Source: Microbotryum silenes-acaulis
Taxonomy: Eukaryota; Basidiomycota; Microbotryomycetes; Microbotryales; Microbotryaceae
Direction of reading: 5' to 3'
Assembly (NCBI GenBank): GCA_003665825.1
Contig: QPFY01000009.1
Span: 992,001 to 1,056,000, forward strand
Length of the DNA: 64,000 nucleotides
Part shown: positions 35,204 through 46,312 of the stretch, in pieces
Numbering within the stretch: position 1 is the first letter of the stretch
Layout: each line of letters begins with the position of its first letter
Position numbers and translations under genes: made by a program
The notes under the pieces: generated by a model
Told to the model about the DNA's origin: nothing
Seen by the model: the letters and a program-made list of their open reading frames with translations, nothing else
The model's database searches: none

Positions 35204-37561
35204 TTAGAGCTTGCTCTGACGGTAGCGTACGATCGCAGCCACAACAGCCAGCACACCGAAGAGGGACTTGAGCGACCACTTGGACTCGCGCTTGATCACG
35301 GCCTTGGTCGCAAGTAACATCATCTTTAGCTTTTTGGCTGTGATCAAAGACCGAGTAAACATGAACTGGTTAGTGACTGATTCCTGAGACCACGTCTTGG
35401 GATGTGTCAGGCACTCACGTGTGTAGGGAGGGTAGCGCGAGTTGAGCGCGAGGTCCATCCAGGTCGGGATGTGGGCCGACGCGCGTTGGTGGGAGAAGGT
35501 GTCGAACGACCACTTGCCGTGGTAAGCTCCGATACCAGACGCTCCGGCACCACCAAAGGGAAGACCAGGGATGGTGAAGTGCAGAATGGTGTCGTTTTGG
35601 ACGAACTGGCGGAAAGGCAGCAATGGTACCAGAGTCAGTCTGTGTTCTTCTATTCCGATCAGCCAGCGCAATACAAAGACTCACTCCACCCGATCGGGTT
35701 CGCTCAAAGATGTAGTCCCTGTTCTTGGTCGACTGCGTGAAAACGTATAGCGCCAGCGGGTTATCACGCTCTTGGATAAACTCGACCATCTCCTTCTTGG
35801 TCTGCTTGACGACGATCGGCATCACGGGACCAAAGATCTCACCCTTCATCAAAGAATCATCGGCACCGACGTTGGCAATGATTGTCGTCTCGATCTTGCC
35901 GGTCTCCTTATTCCTGCCACCACCGACGACGACGCGTCCCTTCGTCTCGTCGAGCATGGTCGAGATGCGGCCAAAGTGGTTCATGTTGACGATGCGTGCG
36001 TAACCTTCACCATTGACCATTGACTTTTCCTGGCCTTTGGCATCGGTCGTAAACTCCTTGTACACCTTCTGCATCGCCGCAACGAGCTTGTCCTGCACGT
36101 CGGCCGTGCACAAGACGTAGTCGGGGGAGATACACGTCTGGCCCGAGTTGACGAACTTGCCCCACATGATCCTGCGCGCGGTGATGTCGATGTTGGCATC
36201 GTCAAAGACCACTGCGGGGGACTTGCCACCGAGTTCGAGGGTGAAGGGAGTCAGGTGCTCGGCGGCGGCCCTGGCGATGATTTTACCGATTCCGCCGGAT
36301 CCGGTGTAGAAGATGTGGTCGAACTTGAGCTCCAAAGCGCGCGTCACTTGATCGACGGCACCGAGGATGATCTTGTACGCCGAGGTGTCGAGGTACTTGG
36401 GCAAGAGCTCTTGGACGAGCTTGGCCACGGCCGGGGCTTGCTCGGCGGGCTGCAGGGCCGGAAGTCACATATCTTGATTAAGCTTTACCCGAAAAAGATA
36501 TCAATCTGTTGCGGGTCGCTTACCTTGAGGAGAGCGGTGCAACCAGCAGCGATGGCACCGACCAAAGGACTCAGAAGGAGCACGAGAGGGTCTGAGCGTC
36601 AAAATGGAAGGGGCAATCAGACTCGGGCGTACCTTTAGGATAGTTTCTTCAAAACTCACAATTCCAGGTCCCAATGATGAAGACAGCACCTGATACAGCG
36701 AGCGGGACAGGAGGTGGAGAAATCAGCATCAAAAGTTTCCGCATCGTTTCAGACCCACCAAAGATGTCTTGACGTACCCTTGGGCTCGTTGTAAATATAA
36801 GCGTTGGCCAAAGCCCATACCGCGGTCGTCTTGGCCTTGACGGGCTTGGCCCACTTGTCCAAGTGGTTGTATGCTTCATTGACGTCCGTTTTGAGCGGGT
36901 TCAACTCGGCGATGGTCGTCTCGAATTCGGGGCGGGACAAGTCCGAGCGCAGCGCCTTGATGAAGGCCGCTTCGTTGTCTTGCTGTGAGTGGTGGCCGAG
37001 CCGGCGAATGGCGAAGAGATGTCAGTTCGTCTCATGAGTCGTGAATGAACGGGCCATCCAGCTTCATGACGGAGTCCCATGGGCGTGATCAAGGTCATCC
37101 TCAGCCACGGCCATCACATCCTCGCCGTGGTTCCGGCTGCTTGAAACAACCGGAGCGCCGTTCTCGCCGAGGCCCGGGCAGCGGGCAGTGGATAGAACGG
37201 CGCGCGATATGACAAATTCGAGAAGAAGATGGCTCTTACGATGAGAAAGCCGAGCTGCTTGAGCTGTTGCTTGCGCCACTTGATCGAGCGGGTGTTGCCA
37301 GTGAGGAAGGTCTTGACGATCTCGTCGTAGGCCTTGTGGGAGGAAAGGGTGCAGTCATGAAAGCAGCGTCAGCGAAGGGGGTTCACCGCAGATTGGCGCT
37401 GGCGCTGGTGAGTCCCCCGGCGACCTCGAGTCGGGTCGAACACGCCGAAGATGAACCATGCTATCGTCATCCGCGTAAGGCCAGTTTTGACAACGCCCAT
37501 TTCGTCGCACAGAGCTACTCACAGGCTTGATCTGGTCAACAGGGGTGTAGTCGCTGCTCAT
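35204..37561 (-). CDS. Class-3 (fatty) aldehyde dehydrogenase, C-terminal membrane anchor
   Basis: NAD(P)-dependent oxidation of aldehydes, probably fatty aldehydes from sphingolipid or alkane breakdown. Starts MSSDYTPVDQIKP at 37561. Multiple exons give IVKTFLTGNTRSIKWRKQQL, AVFIIGTWN, PLVLLLSPLVGAIAAGCTAL, then a long exon with FDHIFYTGSGGIGKIIARAA (nucleotide site), TLELGGKSP (catalytic Glu) and NSGQTCISPDYVLC (catalytic Cys). The end is FTIPGLPFGGAGASGIGAYH, then WSLKSLFGVLAVVAAIVRYR and QSKL. The C-terminal hydrophobic segment with basic tail resembles ALDH3A2/Hfd1 enzymes anchored in ER, peroxisome or mitochondrial outer membranes. Introns separate the exons near 35335-35420, 35600-35690, 36450-36520 and several places 5'. 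Nothing appears broken. Confidence 0.9.
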
Positions 37562-38346
37562 GGTGACGTTTCGATTTGCGGGGTTTAGGAGGTACCGAGA
37601 TCAAAGGCCGGGTTGGTGTGAAATGTGGGGCGGAAGGCGAAGGCCGCGAAAGTGCAACGGGCGCGAACAGCAACGGCCAGAGACCCTGCTTGCGCCTGCT
37701 TGCGCCTGGGCTGCTTGCTTGCGCCGCAGCTCCACCGCGCTCTGCCGCACGTCACTAACAAGCGCGGTCTAACCAGCCGGGGATACCCAATTGGAGCTCT
37801 TCGAGGGGTGGCTGTTGGGCGATTTTCGCGGCTGCAGCAGGCTGGGCTAGGAGTGATGGCACCTCACGAAGTCGTCACGGTGGCGATAGTAGTGTCTTGC
37901 TCACGGGTGTCCGTCACAGGATTCTCAACTCCGCTGTAGTGGTCATAACATATCTCCAAATGGATTCGAAGGAGCAGACGAATTGTAGTACGACTGTCAG
38001 GGAAACTTGAAACCCACACCCAAGCGTCCGCTCATCGAGAGACCCCCTGCGGCGCCGAGGAGTCTAATTTCTTTCGTCGCAAGTTCGGAAAAAGGCCGAT
38101 CCGCTTGGGGAAACGAAGACAAGACCCGACTTGCGCTTCTAAAATTCACATCCCTTTTTCGCCGAGCAACCACCGAACAAACTCTTGCACTCGGCTTTTA
38201 AGTAACAGTCTCTACCATCCACCCCATTCGATGATGCAAACCCAAGAGTAAGCAGATCCCACATTTTCGAGATAGGGGGCCCTCTGCCACATGGCTCGAA
38301 GGACAGATGTCACACGTGTTACGGGTTGAACTGGTAGACTGTGGAC
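37562..38346. other. Intergenic promoter region, nothing recognised
   Basis: About 785 bp. GC-rich near the aldehyde dehydrogenase start, with repeated CTTGCGCCTG words near 37688. No supported gene. Confidence 0.5.
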
Positions 38347-38845
38347 TCACTTAACACTACTATCACACTTCGGAGACGTCCACAAATCAAGACACGCCGC
38401 CACGGCTTGTGAGCTCTTTACGGGTCCCCACGTGTGCTTGCAATTCATTGCGCAGTCGTGATTTTGGTTGCTAAGAGCACAGGCTCGGGCAATTGTGCAA
38501 GTCAGTCTTCTCACGCCAAGTGGGATCCATCGGTTTCTCGAAGCCACGACTGACCATTTCAAGTCGCGGCAAACACTTGAAGCATCGGAGCATATGAGTG
38601 TGGTGACCGAGTCCTTTTTCCATCTAGTTTAATATCGGCCCAAAGTGGTTTAAGTTTGTGAAGCGTGCAGGATTAGCAGGTCATGTGTGCGAGGATGCGG
38701 CAGGGTAAGTCATTGCACTTGGTGCTTACCCGCCGTTCCCGCACAGTTCTGGCGTCGCAACCGTAACGGACTTGGCAGCGACGAAGTGGTTTGTGAGGGT
38801 GATGAAGCTGATGCCGAGTGAGAGTGAGGATTTGGAGAAATGCAT
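38347..38845 (-). CDS. Candidate small secreted cysteine-containing protein
   Basis: The first exon (ATG 38845) encodes MHFSKSSLSLGISFITLTNH then FVAAKSVTVATPELCGNGG, a plausible signal peptide with an AAK-type cleavage region, ending at a GTAAGC donor near 38730. Downstream on the same strand, 38560-38347 encodes a Cys-rich stretch (CTIARACALSNQNHDCAMNC, then a pair CLDLW and SPKCDSS) ending at a stop. The exon junctions between them are not resolved, so the mature sequence is uncertain. Small, secreted and cysteine-bearing is an effector-like profile, but no family is recognised. The region next door holds a pogo transposon, a common setting for fast-evolving genes. Confidence 0.35.
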
Positions 38846-39426
38846 GTTGAGGGAGTTTTGTTGAGCGGAAGTGGAGGGACTCGGGGACGACGGAGCGACC
38901 GGAATGAAGGGTTTAGCGGATGAGACGGAGTAGAGGGAGAGCGGAAAGTCCGCGACGAACAAAAACATATACGACTCAACCCACTTTCGAGCGGTCCTGG
39001 GTCTCCTGTCTCGGGGCTTGGCCGACCAACGGCTCAGCACTGACTTTCTTCTTCTCTTTTCGGTGGTCTTGCTCGGGCCGAGCTCGCGCCCGAAAGAAAA
39101 TAGCGCAGTGCACTCAGGGGGCAGCGGTGAACGAACCGTTTCGCTTCAAGCCCCTGGAATTTGGTCGGTTGCTCAGCCCTCTGGAGCGTTTTTAATGTTT
39201 CTCACGCGCACCTACCGGCCTTCCGGTACCGTGAACCCGCCACACTAGTGGCTATTTGTAAGTGGATGCCTTACAGAACGGCCCTATGAGTTTCCTTTGA
39301 ATAGTTGAAACTATCAATTCTCGATACGACTTGCTGTGAGGGGTGCGCCCCTCCCGCGGGCCTTGCCCACAACTGAGACAAGCTCTCCTCTCCTTATCTG
39401 AATAGACGGTCAAAGTACCTTTTGCA
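38846..39426. other. Intergenic, nothing recognised
   Basis: Between the secreted-protein candidate and the pogo element. AT-richer towards 39300. No supported feature. Confidence 0.45.
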
Positions 39427-39428
39427 TA

Positions 39429-42320
39429 CAGTCAGACCTGAGAAAATTCATATCGCCCAATATTATACCTGTCAAAATTTATGAACTTTTCAATCTCCCG
39501 ACTTTTTTGGCTGACAGAACCTGTCCAATCTTATACCTTATAATTTATGGGTTTACAGGTCAAATTATAAGATAAGAGAGAGCCGGAAATGAGCGATTGA
39601 TCAGGAATTGGCCTCTCCTTCGGCGTTCTTGTTGACGAGCCGCCTGCTGGAAGAGTCCGAAATGCCCCGAAACAGCCGAGAAGCGAGCACAGGAGAGCAA
39701 AGGCGGCGGTTGACACGTTGACAGGCTAGTCGCGACGTGCTTCTCTCTCCTCTTCCGCCGACGACGAGGCCGAAATGAACATCTTCACAATCCGAGAAGC
39801 CCTCATCAAAAATTCCTCTTCATATCATCATGGTCTCATTCCCTTCCCGGAATTTGAGGATCGTCATGGTCAACTCACCGCCGATCCTCAATTCGCCCCC
39901 TATCGCGCCGAATGGGACGCGTATCGCAAGCACCTGGTCGAACTCGAAAGGGATGGACCTCTCCCACCGGTAAGTTTTCATTTACATACTGATCGCTTGC
40001 TGCATTGCAGACCTTCTGATGATGTCTGTGGCACCTTCACAGCCGCCTCTGAAGCCTTGCCGAGAGGAGTCGGGCGCACGGGCCGCCGCGAATGAGGTCA
40101 CCATGCTCGACCTGACCTCGTCGCCTCCAAAAAAATCGCCAACAAAGCGAATCCCTCAAGCCCTCTCTCGACATACAAAGGGCTCGACTTCAGCCTCGAC
40201 CTCGTCTCAAAAGGCTAAGCCCAAGCCTCAAAAGCTTGGACCGAAAGCGAAGGGCGCGGCGACCACCGCGCAGATTGTCAAGGTCCTTGACTATCAAAAA
40301 CGGCACAAGTTGACGCTCACGACCACCGTCAAGTATTTCAACAATTCGCCAAACCACCGAGACATCCCGATCTTGAGCTAGCCAAAGCTCACGCAATGGC
40401 GCAAAAAGGAAGACGAGCATCGCGCCCTTCTCGAAAGCGGTCAAGGAAGTATGAGGCGCAACAACAGCGTCATGCACCCGAACCTGGAAAAGGCGCTGGA
40501 AATCTGGTGTACCCAAGCTCTCGAGCAGAACACCACCATCACCACCGATGTATTGCGCCTGAAAGGTCAACAACTTGCCGACAAACTCGAGATTCGGGAT
40601 TTCGCCTTTTCGAACGGCTGGCTTCAGGGCTTTAAGAAAAGGTACTCGCGTGATTCTTGTTCCAGTCAGCCATTCTAGATTGTCTGAATTTCCTCTTTGT
40701 GAATCTAGACACAATCTTCGCTCTTACAAGTTCCATGGCGAAGGCGAGAAGGTCGATGCGAAAACGCTCGAAGAGGAGCGCAAAAGAGTCGTCGATCTTA
40801 CGAACAAGTACGACCCAAGTGATATCTTCAACATGGACGAAACCGGTGTCTTTTACGCTATGCGTCCGTCTACGGGCCTTGCTCAGAACGGTCGAAATGG
40901 TGTCAAGATGAATAAGACTCGCATCACCTTCGCTTTCACGGTCAACGCCGACGGATCGGAACGGCTCCCTCCCTTCATCATTGGTAGCGCGGCGAAGCCT
41001 CGTAGCTTCAACAAAAAACCAGCCAGCTACTACAATCATTACTATCGATCGAACAAGAAGGCGTGGATGACTGGCGAGCTTTACGTCGAATGGTTGAAAG
41101 CCCGGGATCTCGAGCTTCGCAGCAAGGGCCGAAAAGTGCAACTCTGGCTCGATAACTTCTCGGGACACACGAGGGATGTTGATTCCATCACCAACATCGA
41201 AGTTCATTACTTTGCACCCAATATGACGTCAAGAATCCAGCCGCTCGATCAAGGAATCATTGCGAACTTCAAGGCAAACTATCGCAGAAGGTGAGTCCCG
41301 AGGTTTGAGACTGTTTTCCAACCTATCTGATCAATGATGATGCACTCTGCTTGATAGGTTCATCCGTAATGCTATTGCAAGGTTCGACGATGGTCAAACC
41401 GGCGACAATATCTACGCAATCGATCAGCTTCGAGCGATGAATCTTGCGAGACAGGCGTGGAACGACATCCGCCCCGAGACGATTGCCAACTGCTGGCGCC
41501 ACGCTCAAATCTTGTCTGATCGCAAGAACAAAGGATCGACCGACCATACACCTCTTCCCAACGGTCGCGGGCCTCTCGATGGCGATCGCGGCATCATCAA
41601 CGCGATGAACGCTCTGAAGACGGCGAACGATGAGCTGGTCGAAAAGGGGATAGTTACGAGCAACGAGAAGATGAGTATCCACTTTCTCGTCGATGTGGAG
41701 GAGGAGAACCTTGCTGGTGGGGCCGAAATGACCGATCAGGAGATTGTGGACCTGGTCATTGCCGAAGAGTTGGAGGAGAATTGCGAGGGAGAAGGAGGAG
41801 AGGAGGAAGCGGAGATAGAGCTCCGACCGGCGGAGCGAACGACGCTGAAGGAGGCAATCTCAGCGCTTGATGTTCAGCGCTTGATGTTTTCCTTAGGTTT
41901 GCTATGAATGGGTACTCAGGTCCAACGGATTTGATTTCTTTTGAGGACGAGGCTAGGAGGATTCGCAGGACTCTTGTTGCCGAGCAGGATGCCGCGAGGA
42001 TTCAGACGACAATGACTTCGTAATTCCAGCGTCAGTAGGTCAAAATATTTTTTCTTGGTTGTTAGATGTCATCATGCCTCAGTAGAGGCCGTACATTGGC
42101 TGCAATTCAGTAATTCGGGCCTTCTGAATCCCTCCCCCTTCAAAAGTCAATGTATCGACTCAAACGATGCACGAAAATTCTTGATTTGATGTAGGAAGCT
42201 CAAAAACGGAGTTTCAGGTCATAATGTAGTGATCTGAAGCCGAACTCTCCAAGCTTATACCTGTCTTAATTTATGGGAAAATCCGTCCACCGAAAATATA
42301 AATTTTCTCAGGTCTGACTG
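39429..42320 (+). mobile_element. Pogo-type Tc1/mariner transposon with TA target duplication
   Basis: 2,892 bp. The ends are inverted: CAGTCAGACCTGAGAAAATT at 39429 is matched by the reverse complement of the sequence ending at 42320 (about 25 bp, one mismatch). TA flanks both sides (39427-39428, 42321-42322). Subterminal words TTATACCTGT plus AATTTATG occur near 39464, 39530 and 42256. It encodes a pogo/Jerky/CENP-B-like DDE transposase. The TSD, TIR and gene content agree with the pogo branch (Fot1/Tigger-like). Confidence 0.93.
39775..42022 (+). pseudogene. Pogo-family DDE transposase with a premature stop
   Basis: ORF from MNIFTIREALIKNSSSYHHG. An intron is likely at about 39970-40040. 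The CENP-B-type DNA-binding region spans TTAQIVKVLDYQKRHKL to LEIRDFAFSNGWLQGFKKR, followed after an intron (about 40642-40709) by the DDE domain: first Asp in DIFNMDETGVFYAM, second in VQLWLDNFSGHTRD, third in IQPLDQGIIANFKANYRR. Another intron (41291-41358) precedes the tail. An in-frame TAG at 40379-40381 falls inside the DNA-binding domain (DIPILS then stop), with no splice sites that would remove it, so this copy should not make a full protein. The extreme C-terminus also changes frame near 41900 and may extend to 42022. The rest is well preserved, so inactivation is recent. Confidence 0.8.
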
Positions 42321-42322
42321 TA

Positions 42323-43168
42323 GTCGCTCGTTGCTCTCTTGCCTTTAAAGAACTTGGACGATCTGGAAGGAACCTCAACACGTCAACAGACCACTTTAGC
42401 AGTTCTGACGACCTTTGAGGTATCAAACCTTACACTTGCCTTTAGTCTAGCGGTCAAGAATGACAGATTGTAATTATGCGTTTTTGGAGGCGCATACCTT
42501 ACCACACTATCGCTTAACTTAGCGGTCGATCGCTTATTTCCACCTATATATTACCCACCATGCGATAGAGCCCTCGTCCCACGATCCGAGCTCAACCGAT
42601 TGCTCAAACCCGGGATGTCTTTCGCTTTGCCGAATCGTGGCACGCAACTCCGAGACGGCCCAAGACCTTGATCCTTGTGGCCATGTACCAGATCGAGCAT
42701 TCGGATTGTCTCTCTCAGCTCTCCTCGGTGCAATGAAACCATCTTGCATCTGGCATTTCAACAGAGAACCTGCTGCCATTGAAGTCACACCTTCGAGGGC
42801 TTGAGAAGAAACTCGAACGAGTCCTATTTAGGAAATGGGCCCTCCCTCACTGGACGGCAACCCTTCGTGCGTTTGTGACACCGAGACTACATATACAGGC
42901 ATGTCAACATGAGAGTCCTGACACATTGGTACCGTGCAGTCACAGCAGCGTAACATAAGCCGAGCGCTACAGCCTCAACGATCGGGGATCCAGGGATGAC
43001 TGAACCGAATCATCCTTTTTCCGCCCTCTCTCACCCGAAACTCCCCTTCCGCTCGGACGTGTATTAGAAGTTCACAACCCCTTCGCGAAGACCGTCTCGC
43101 AAATGTCGCACAAGAAATCGAAAGGCACCAACTCAACTGCCAGTTCGAAATCAATCAAACCAGCCCCA
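42323..43168. other. Intergenic, nothing recognised
   Basis: About 850 bp between the pogo element and the 3' end of the RBR gene. It contains an A-box-like TAGTCTAGCGGTC near 42446 but no tRNA fold. ORFs unsupported. Confidence 0.45.
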
Positions 43169-46070
43169 TCAGTTCATCTTCCTCTTCTCAAAGAAGCGAT
43201 GATAACCCCGAAACTCACATTTCTCGTATCTCTGCTTAGGCGGCCCGATCACCACCACGCGTTGTGTAGGATCCCGCAGCTCCACGAATGGACCGACGAC
43301 GGTTGGACGGAGTAAGGCGTGTTCGGAAGAAGGTTGGTCTTTGAGCCATGCTTGCCGAGCTGGAGGAAAGCAAGAGACGAACAAAAAGTGGTGGGTCAGC
43401 GGGTGTGGCGGTTTCCCAATTCAGCTCACAGCATGGAATGAACCTCGCTCGGCGGCTTTGGCAGCGACGTCGGTGTCGCTCGACGTGTCCCACAACGAAC
43501 ATTTGCGACACTCGTTGCAGGGTCGTCCGGCTAGAGGGGACGAAGGAAATGTTTTAATTTCGCGAATCTCACTATGCCGAGACGGGCTGAAACTTACGAA
43601 GCGGCCTGAAATGCTGGCAGAAATGCGCGTAGCTTTCGTCCCCGATCGTCTGACGACAGACGTAACAGCTATTCGATCCGCAACGAGGGCACGTCATCTG
43701 AGTCAACGTAACACCTTACATCAGTCAGAACCCCACTCAAAATCCAACTGCGCTTTCAGTACTCACCTTGTTACACCCCGACTCCTTGGTAAAAGCGACC
43801 CCGCATTTCGTACACACCCTTTTTACGGCTTCGGACATGGCCGTCTCCATCGCCAACCTCAAACTTTCCTCCCGATCTTGATTACACGCATGCATACCTT
43901 CCGAAGGCACCACCTGATGACACAACCTACACGACGTCCTCCCACACCATTCTGGATCGTCTCGGTCAAGGGAATTGGTCTTCGTGGGTGGGCGGAGGGC
44001 ATGGATTGGCCACCAGGGTTGGGACAGTAGTTCTGCGAGCGTTCGAGTGGCTTCGACGTTGCGGCCGAAGGGAGGGAGGGGGAGCGAGTTGGGAGTGTTG
44101 CGGCATCGGAAGAAGGTCGTTGAGTTGGAGCGCGAAGAGCGTAAAAGTTGAGTTCGAGCTTGGGCCGCAAGGAAGCGAGCCCCGGTGCGAAGGTATCGGT
44201 TAGGACGAGGAAGAGGGTGACGGCGTACAGCGTGAGGTGCGGGATCGTTGTCTGCCAGAGGGGGGTCAAAATCGGTGGCGTTGGCGTTGGCGTTGGCAAA
44301 GTAAGGTGCGAAAGGATCCGGATTAAGCAACATGACGTAGATCGTGGAAAAGTAAAGCAAGGGCAGAAGGCACAGATTGAACAGGGTGAAGACCAGGTCC
44401 GAGAGCACGGTCAATGGGCCCGCCGGAAAATCCCGAACCAAGAGAGGGAAGAAGCGACCCCAAAGTGGATCTTCGACAACCTCCTCGACGTAGGGACAAA
44501 AGGGACATCGCACGAGGGCGGGGCGACGACCCCCCTCGCTCGTTCCGGCCCAAGCTTCGATCTCATTCTGCGCCAGGCGATGATCCCAAGCCTTCTTGAC
44601 CGCCAGCGGCAAGACGAGGTCCACTCGATCGCGTTCCATCATCTCTTTGCAGTCGCCGATCGACATGCACTGAATCGTCGGCTTCGCAACGGTGCCACCG
44701 TACACCATCTCTTGCACGATTCGGATGAGGCAGGTGCGACAGACAAAGTGTCGTCCCGTCGAACAAGGAACGATCTCTTCGAACGTCACATCGTCGGAGA
44801 AACAGCATTCGCATTCGAAGCGATCGACTTGAGGCGTCCAATCGGCATTGAGTTGGCGCGCAAGGTCTTCGTCCCGGCGGTCGAGGAGAGTTCGTACTTT
44901 GCGGGTCACTTGCGCGAGCTCTTCTACGAGCTCGGGGGGGTCAGTGACGAGTGCCGCAGAGGCATGGAAGCTGAGAGGACGAGCAGGAGCGGCGGAGAAG
45001 AGGTCGTTGAAGAAGGCCTTGACTTTGGATTGGCGTTGGCGCCAGTTCAGGACAGCTTCTTGGATGGTCGAGTACGATCCGCCTTCGGCGACCAGGGACC
45101 GGATGCTCGAGGTGGGTACGTTAGGATACGTGCGCTGCAGATGTTCGACGAGATGTGAAACGTGGCGAGGGGACCTGAGCAGGTCGTCTCGGGTCAGAGT
45201 AGGTACAGGTGGAGCCGGTCTGGCTCCTCGAGTGCGATTCTCGTTGGGACTGAATGTGAAAAAGGTGTGCCAGTTGATGGCGGGCATGGTCGACTTGGCC
45301 TTGGTCGGAGAACGTTGACGCAAGAGCAATTCTTCGGTTGCGAGAAAGAGGTGCGAGTGGGGTTGCACGGCCACGACATCGCGCAAGTCCGAAACAGGGG
45401 TCGTCGGAAACAGCGTGTGGAGGCGAATTCTGGGTGGGGCGGGAACAGGCAAGGGGGGGTGAGCGGGACCGCTAGCAACGGACGTACACACTGTGCGCAC
45501 ATACATGGCCTGGTTCATCATGAGCGTGCGATCGAGTGCCAATGTGTGAGGTGGTACTACAGGAAGCTGCTTCTGTTTGCGACTGTGACTACTAGTGCGA
45601 CTGCGACTGCGACTACTATTGTCACTGCCACTGAGCGTAACCTGCTGCCGCCACCTCTTTTGCACCTGCTCATGGCGCAGGATCGACGCAGGAGGAAGCG
45701 CGTCGTCATCGTTCAAAGGCCGCCTGACGCAGCGCGGATACTCGTGATGGTTGATCTCGACCAATTTGTGGTACACTTGGGTGATGAGTGCCTGGTGCTC
45801 GTCCTCTTGATCGCCTCCTGCGTCGCAGTCACCGTGCGATGCGCTGCTGCTGCTGTTGCTGTTGCTGGCCCCTGCTCCGAGTCGGCGTCGGGTTCTGCCC
45901 AGAGTGCCGGCAAGGTCCGTGCGACGCTGCTGGCGCTGGTGCTGGATCACCTGAGCGAGGTAGGCCGGATCAGCCGACGGGAACAGTTGCTCGAGTCGTA
46001 GTTGAACAGGATCATGGTCAAGAAGTTCGGGGAGGTCGAGTGTGTGGCGACTTGTGCTCGCTCGTGGCAT
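43169..46070 (-). CDS. RNF216/TRIAD3-like RBR E3 ubiquitin ligase with hydrophobic insertion
   Basis: RING-between-RING ligase transferring ubiquitin through a RING2 cysteine. A long first exon (46070 to about 43760) holds RING1 (CECCFSDDVTFEEIVPC, FVCRTCLIRIVQEMVYGG), the first IBR pair RCPFCPYVEEVV and, after a long insertion, CGRTSCRLCHQVVP and RVCTKCGVAFTKESGCNK. The next exon gives RING2 (VTCPRCGSNSCYVCRQTIGD) ending AHFCQHFRP, then PCNECRKCSLWDTSSDTD, a tail diagnostic for RNF216. The last exon ends YHRFFEKRKMN at 43169. Unusually, about 45 hydrophobic residues (TVLSDLVFTLFNLCLLPLLY, FSTIYVMLL) sit inside the IBR, suggesting membrane association. The N-terminal 300 residues are low-complexity with Ser/Arg runs (SNSNSSSSAS). 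Confidence 0.85.
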
Positions 46071-46312
46071 GATGACGGTGGATGCTGGCCAGCAGTGAGT
46101 AACTTTAAACGTGGCCCATCTCGTTCGACACGGGAAGGAGAAAGAAGAGCGCGTCTAAAGCCACTCTAAGCGACTCCATTAGCAGCGTGTGCACTGTCGA
46201 ATCTTGTCAAATCGAGGATTATCGCGGAATAGCCCAGTGCTAACTTTGATTAGTACTCAACTTGCCCCCGCTCGTACGGTGTAGTCGTAGTTCAGCTGTA
46301 TCATCGGCCACC

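Noticed and set aside
42436..42480. tRNA-like A box (TAGTCTAGCGGTC) suggesting a tRNA gene or SINE
   Set aside because: No B box, no acceptor stem and no cloverleaf can be drawn.
44148..45158. 336-codon ORF antisense to the RBR gene
   Set aside because: No recognisable domain; the opposite strand has unambiguous RING cysteines.
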